Assembly: GCA_003427395.1 (NCBI GenBank)
Contig: BFEA01000279.1
Span: 1,925,879 to 1,946,961 of the forward strand
Length of the DNA: 21,083 bases
Origin: Chara braunii
Taxonomy: Eukaryota > Streptophyta > Charophyceae > Charales > Characeae
Direction: 5' to 3'
Part shown: positions 17,320 through 21,083 of the stretch, piece after piece
How the letters are laid out: every line of letters starts with the position of its first letter
Numbering within the stretch: the first letter of the stretch is position 1
The notes under the pieces: model-generated
The model's database searches: none
What the model was told of the DNA's origin: nothing
What the model saw: only the letters and a program-made list of their open reading frames with translations
Position numbers and translations under genes: made by a program

Positions 17320-17874
17320 CTGTACAGCATAGGGTTTTCCTCTCGTATTTCAGAGGATAATCGACCATCGCTCAAAGTCCAGATTGGCTCATAATGCCAC
17401 AAGAGCAGGAAGGCCGAAAAGGACATCGTAGGTGCTTACGTCTAACACCACGACATCTCCCAACCCATGCACCTTTCCCAATCGAAAAGCGACATTGGTC
17501 ATTCAACCCACTATTTTGATTTTTTTTTCGTCTGTCGAAACGAGCTGATCTTTCTCTGTAAGCATGATTAGATCGCTTCTCCTACCCGCCCTCTCAACTA
17601 CCCGTAGCGAAATAGCCAAAACAGCTGCTCCCGAATCGATGATTGCATTGTACGGAATTCCCCAGATCTCAATGTCGCATTCCGCAGATTTCCAAGGGAT
17701 GGGTTTAATCCGTTGAAAATGATCGTCTTTCTGGATTAATCCTACTCGTATCAGATCTGAAGTGCCAGCTGCATTTTCGTCTGTCATGGGGTTTTTAGCT
17801 TTTGCGTTCGTGGTTCGGGCGAAGGCGAATCGCTTTAGGTTCGCCTTGTAGTGTTGTAGCATTCCCTCATTGGC
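17320..17874 (-). pseudogene. Aspartic protease (retropepsin), element B
   Basis: 'IWGIPYNAIIDSGAAVLAIS' carries the DSGA active-site motif at about 17625-17640; the flap and C-terminal half follow, with 'GDVVVLDVSTYDVLFGLPAL' matching the usual gypsy protease end. In-frame TGA stops are at 17505-17503, 17391-17389 and 17352-17350. The enzyme cleaves the gag-pol polyprotein. The frame is continuous with gag and RT, with no separate start codon needed. Confidence 0.88.
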
Positions 17875-18811
17875 TCATTCAGAGATCGAGAGCAAATGAC
17901 CGATCGGAAGTGAAATCCGATGGTCCAAGGCTCGGATGATGTTCAACACATCGATTTCTCCGGTGATGAAGGTGGGTCCTCCCGACTCCATCTCTCCTGG
18001 AGAAGGTCGCCACTCCGCCACTTCTTTCTGTTCCGGCGCAGGTCTGATTGTTCCAATCATTCCAAGCCCCGGATAACCAAGTGATACATACTGATCAAGC
18101 GGAACGAGCTCGGCAGCCTCTTTTGTGGTGGCTACCGCACTCCCTCCTTCCATTTCCCTTATCAGGGCTCCTACCTGTCCAGGTCCGTTAGCGACTGGAG
18201 CTGCCGCTGCTGGTGCGACCCCGACCCGAGGTTGTGGGGGTCGATGGGGGCAATCTCGGGCTAGATGCGCTGGTTGATGGCGGGCATAACAGACGTTTAG
18301 GTTGCCCGCGGCCCCTCCGAGAGCAGATGTCGGGGCCAGTCCTTGTTGGATTGGAGCGGTGCATACTGCGATGGGCGGCATGTTCCTCATCATAGCCTCT
18401 AGCCGGGCATTATGCTCTTGCTGTTCCTTTTTACTCTCCTGGATCAGGCTAATTAGTGTTTTACTCAATTCTAAAATGGCGGTTGATTCGTTCGATCGTG
18501 CTGGGATTTAGATTGGCGGCGGTGGTGCTGCCATTACTGGTGCCGACATCACCGGAACAGGCATGCTCGTAAATATACTCAGGGCTGGTCATTTGGGGGT
18601 AATCTGTTCCAGATAGGTGACTGGGCCAGACACAAATCCCATGTGCTCAAATTTGTTTTGCAGTGCGGCCAGCTCAGCTTTTGCTCTGGCCAGTTTGGAC
18701 GAGTCCCCTTCCCTAGGATTATCCTCTCCTTCTAGGAAACTCACGGCGAACTTACGTTCCATCTCCTCGGCAGCCGCCATGATCTGTTGCAGCGTGTGAT
18801 TGATGGGGGAG
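17875..18811 (-). pseudogene. Gag C-terminal part with damaged zinc knuckle, element B
   Basis: Contains a coiled-coil-like stretch (18780-18589: 'KLARAKAELAALQNKFEHM'), a Pro/Ala-rich segment, a helix rich in Glu and Gln ('LIQESKKEQQEHNARLEAM'), and a CCHC-type nucleocapsid knuckle at 18291-18250. The second Cys of the knuckle is Arg (CGC): C-Y-A-R-x4-H-x4-C. The element interrupts this frame by TGA at 18591-18589 and TAA at 18510-18508; a TGA at 17877-17875 separates it from protease. Nucleocapsid packages the element RNA. Confidence 0.82.
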
Positions 18812-18813
18812 AA

Positions 18814-19383
18814 CTATTTTCGCAGTTTCGCCCTCATCACTCTGCTGTGAAGCCTGTCCATAAATAAATCCGTACCTACCTGCTCGCCTAGCTCAGTTTT
18901 GACAAACATTCGGCATAATAGATTTCGGTATTCGGTATAATACTCAAACGACTTTTGGACTTTATCTTTGATCATAAAGAGAGCCTGCTCTGTGTGGATG
19001 TAATCAAACCGATTTAGGAGGTCTCGTTCGAACGTCGGGAGATCGACCCATACATAAGTGCTAAACCAATGATGAGCGTCTCCTCTTAATCGGACGGGGA
19101 TATTCACCTGTGCTTCGTGATCGCCATACTGTTGAGCGTGGAGTGTGGCTAGCCATGCTCCAGCAAGATGATGCACCGGATGGAATAAGTAGAGATCGGG
19201 TGGCGTCATGGGAGTCCGTGCTCGTGGTGGGGGTTGATTAAGATTTTGTTGCTGATTAGCATTTTGCTGCGGATTTGGATTAGCGTTCATGTTGGCTGCC
19301 CGTCGATTAGCCGATCTACTTCGGGTGATGACGGGGTCGTGTCTATGCACGTTCCGGGGTCGAGGTCGTCCTCAGTTAGCCAT
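18814..19383 (-). pseudogene. Gag capsid region, element B
   Basis: Likely start ATG at 19383-19381, followed three codons later by a TGA at 19374-19372, then a basic N-terminus ('GRPRPRN', 'ITRSRSANRRAANMN'), an Asn/Gln/Pro-rich linker and a retrotransposon-gag domain. Diagnostic words are 'AWLATLHAQQYGDHEAQV', 'LRGDAHHWFSTYV' and 'FERDLLNRFDYIHTEQA', ending at TAG 18816-18814. Gag builds the virus-like particle. I chose 19383 because it lies 50 bp after the primer-binding site and keeps the gag frame. Confidence 0.88.
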
Positions 19384-19432
19384 ATCGCTCAATTATAGCG
19401 CCGTTAGTCCTTACAACCCGGCCACGTGTCGG

Positions 19433-19444
19433 GCTCCGATACCA
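19433..19444 (-). other. Primer-binding site for initiator tRNA-Met
   Basis: Minus strand reads TGGTATCGGAGC, 11 of 12 bases identical to the common plant retrotransposon site complementary to the 3' end of initiator tRNA-Met. It lies about 50 bp before the gag ATG, as expected. It marks the end of the 5' LTR at or just above 19445. Confidence 0.85.
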
Positions 19445-21019
19445 ACCTCACACCCAACGCGACTTCCTGATCGGACTGGGATGTGGGCCTGGAAGTGCGA
19501 AAAGGGGTGTGCCAAGGATTTTTGGGAAAGTGGGGGTGGAGTCCCAGGTCAGAACTGAGGTCTCCTGTGGCAGAGTGTTTCGGGGGCACGGGTGCAATTT
19601 GGTTGAGAGGGCGGACCGCTTCCGGTCACAAGGCGGGTGGTATGCACGGGTCATTCAAGGCCATTCGATCTGTCTGTTTTGATGGCGGCGGTTCGTCGAA
19701 AGGTCCATCTGGGGTGGGTGTGGTTCTGATGAGTCAGGCCGTTGGATGTCGCCACGTCGCGCCGGTCGCTGTACGTTCGGGTTAGGCCCTCGCATTCCCG
19801 AGGTTCTCTGGTTGCCGCATCACCGGCAATTTCCGCAGGGCGTGCGGGGCCAGTACGGGGCTATGGCGTGCCACAGGACGACTTGGAGCTGATGATACTG
19901 GAGAAGAAGACGGAAGGGAGGGAAGTTAGTGGAGATAACGATAAAACCGGGGGATCTAAAGTAGTGGGTGTGGTCTGAGGTGGGAAATCAGAGCACCGTG
20001 GATCCCGGGTTGTGGCACAGTGGAATTCCCTCGGACACAGTCGATTCTTTGTTAGGCAAGGGAATCTCTGTCGGAGGCACTCTTCTATCCAAGAGTTGAA
20101 GTATTCCGGGTCCCACAACTAATCTGAGTTCCTCGAGTTCGTCATCTTATCATTGTGAAGCCGCAAAATTTCTTAGTGCGGGGCTGCCCGACTGGAGAAT
20201 TTCCGAGCTCGTTATCTGATCGTAATTCATCGCGTGTAGGCTGCACAGATTAAATCTCGCGATTAGATCCCGCTCATACGTACTCATGCGGGGCGAGTTG
20301 CTTTATCCTAGTGCCAGGTGGTACCCGAATTCTCCCAGTCATCCCCCTAATCATTGCAAGCTCCGTACATGAGTAGAAAATGAGTGCATCGACATTCCGC
20401 AGCCAATCGTCAATCATCGGTTGTCCGAGAGAAACGGAAAGAGAAACAACGATTTTATTATTCATTCCACGCAAGACAACATCCATACATCTAATCAATC
20501 AATATTCCTGCTATCGTTAGACCTTCCGGGTGGTTTCGAATCGACGTGCGTGGACACGTGTAAGTGCGCCGATCAGATCGCTCTTACATGCATCCCCGCG
20601 AGGCGTTCGCTGGTTTTTTAGCAAACAGTTACCCGATCACCCAATCATCCCCTGATTCGTACGCAACCAGCTCTGAATACACAAGATGTCGTTACGCATC
20701 AACAATAAATTCAAAAAGGACAAGATAACGCGAACTTTCTTACCATGCTCATAAGGGAATCAAGATGGCAAGCAAATGCAAGGATCGGTCATAAGAAAAA
20801 GCAAACAGACATAACACCCGTTCATTCACTTATACACAATATCCGAAATTGAAATAAAAAACAAGTGTGGGCGATAAGATCACACTAAAATTCCGAGAAC
20901 AAAAATGGGCGAATCGCCCTAAGCCGAGATCAAAATGTATGTACAAAGGCAAGGAGGGAGAAAAGACAAAGAAAATTACAAATCCATGCTCATCCACCTC
21001 AACTCTCTCCCTCTTTCTC

Positions 21020-21083
<64 letters not shown>
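19445..21083 (-). mobile_element. 5' LTR of element B, cut by the window edge
   Basis: Runs from the window end to the primer-binding site. 20829-21083 repeats 9813-10069; 20440-20540 matches element A 7855-7960 ('ggatgttgtcttgcgtggaa'). The remaining 1 kb (19445-20440) has no counterpart elsewhere in the window. Frames such as 19861-20118 on the minus strand are open but not recognisable, and this part could include untranslated leader. The expected CA just before the primer-binding site is not obvious (sequence reads GTGTGAGGT). Confidence 0.7.
21003..21083 (-). repeat. (GA)n microsatellite in 5' LTR, imperfect, continues past the window
   Basis: CT-rich on the plus strand with a few interruptions near 21009-21028, then pure CT to the window end. 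Same position in the LTR as 9983-10069. Confidence 0.95.

Larger units (their letters stand above)
9813..21083 (-). mobile_element. Element B: Ty3/gypsy LTR retrotransposon with PHD finger and post-pol ORF, degenerate
   Basis: Minus-strand order: 5' LTR (window edge to 19445), primer-binding site, gag, aspartic protease, reverse transcriptase, RNase H, PHD finger, integrase, post-pol ORF, 3' LTR. The RT-RNase H-integrase order defines the Ty3/gypsy superfamily. Direct-repeat LTR arms are seen at 9813-10069 and 20829-21083, with about 7 mismatches over some 158 bp by eye. Gag to RT lies in one frame, suggesting a single gag-pol polyprotein, but there are 14 in-frame stops there, and frameshifts in RT and integrase. 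It cannot be autonomous. The internal part is about 8.3 kb and the LTR probably exceeds 2.5 kb, so an intact element would be about 13-14 kb. Confidence 0.92.

Noticed and set aside
15970-19383. Altered genetic code or programmed read-through to explain the in-frame stops
   Set aside because: All three stop codons occur, and the element also has frameshifts and a damaged RT motif, so decay explains them more simply.

Overview
The window looks like repeat-rich intergenic DNA from a eukaryote of the green plant lineage (land plant or charophyte alga). The lineage call rests on three things: a U2 snRNA-derived sequence whose stem-loop II and Sm region resemble plant U2, a Ty3/gypsy retrotransposon with a primer-binding site matching initiator tRNA-Met in 11 of 12 bases (usual in plants), and long AG/CT, AT and TTC microsatellites. 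I see no convincing host protein-coding gene, no intact RNA gene, no CRISPR and nothing bacterial.

Layout. Positions 1-4180 hold decayed repeats: about three diverged copies of a 203-214 bp unit (70-660), a tRNA-like SINE head (about 794-868), a TG-rich tract, a small array of a 'GCGCCAAAAC' unit (1061-1160), and a field rich in TTTCGACA/TGTCGAAA and CTCGCCAC motifs (1880-4190). Into this field a U2 snRNA copy was inserted on the minus strand, with a poly(A) tail and perfect 15-bp target-site duplications (3153-3418).

From about 4524 to at least 7960 lies element A, the plus-strand 3' part of a Ty3/gypsy LTR retrotransposon: the integrase C-terminus, a post-pol ORF whose middle is replaced by a foldback minisatellite, and a long LTR-like region with (GA)n. 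A 1.8 kb stretch of AT and TC microsatellites and decayed tandem repeats follows. From 9813 to the window end lies element B, a nearly complete but decayed relative on the minus strand: 5' LTR (cut by the window edge), primer-binding site, gag, protease, reverse transcriptase, RNase H, a PHD-type zinc finger, integrase, a post-pol ORF, and a truncated 3' LTR. A and B stand tail to tail.

The most interesting biology is in this retrotransposon family. Its pol carries an intact C4HC3 PHD finger between RNase H and integrase. It has an extra ORF after integrase whose start codon overlaps the pol stop as ATGA in both copies, suggesting coupled translation. Part of that ORF is conserved at protein level between two diverged copies, with many synonymous changes. 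The extra ORF matches no family I recognise. Element B also keeps one reading frame for about 3.4 kb from gag into RT while carrying 14 in-frame stops, most explicable as C-to-T changes.
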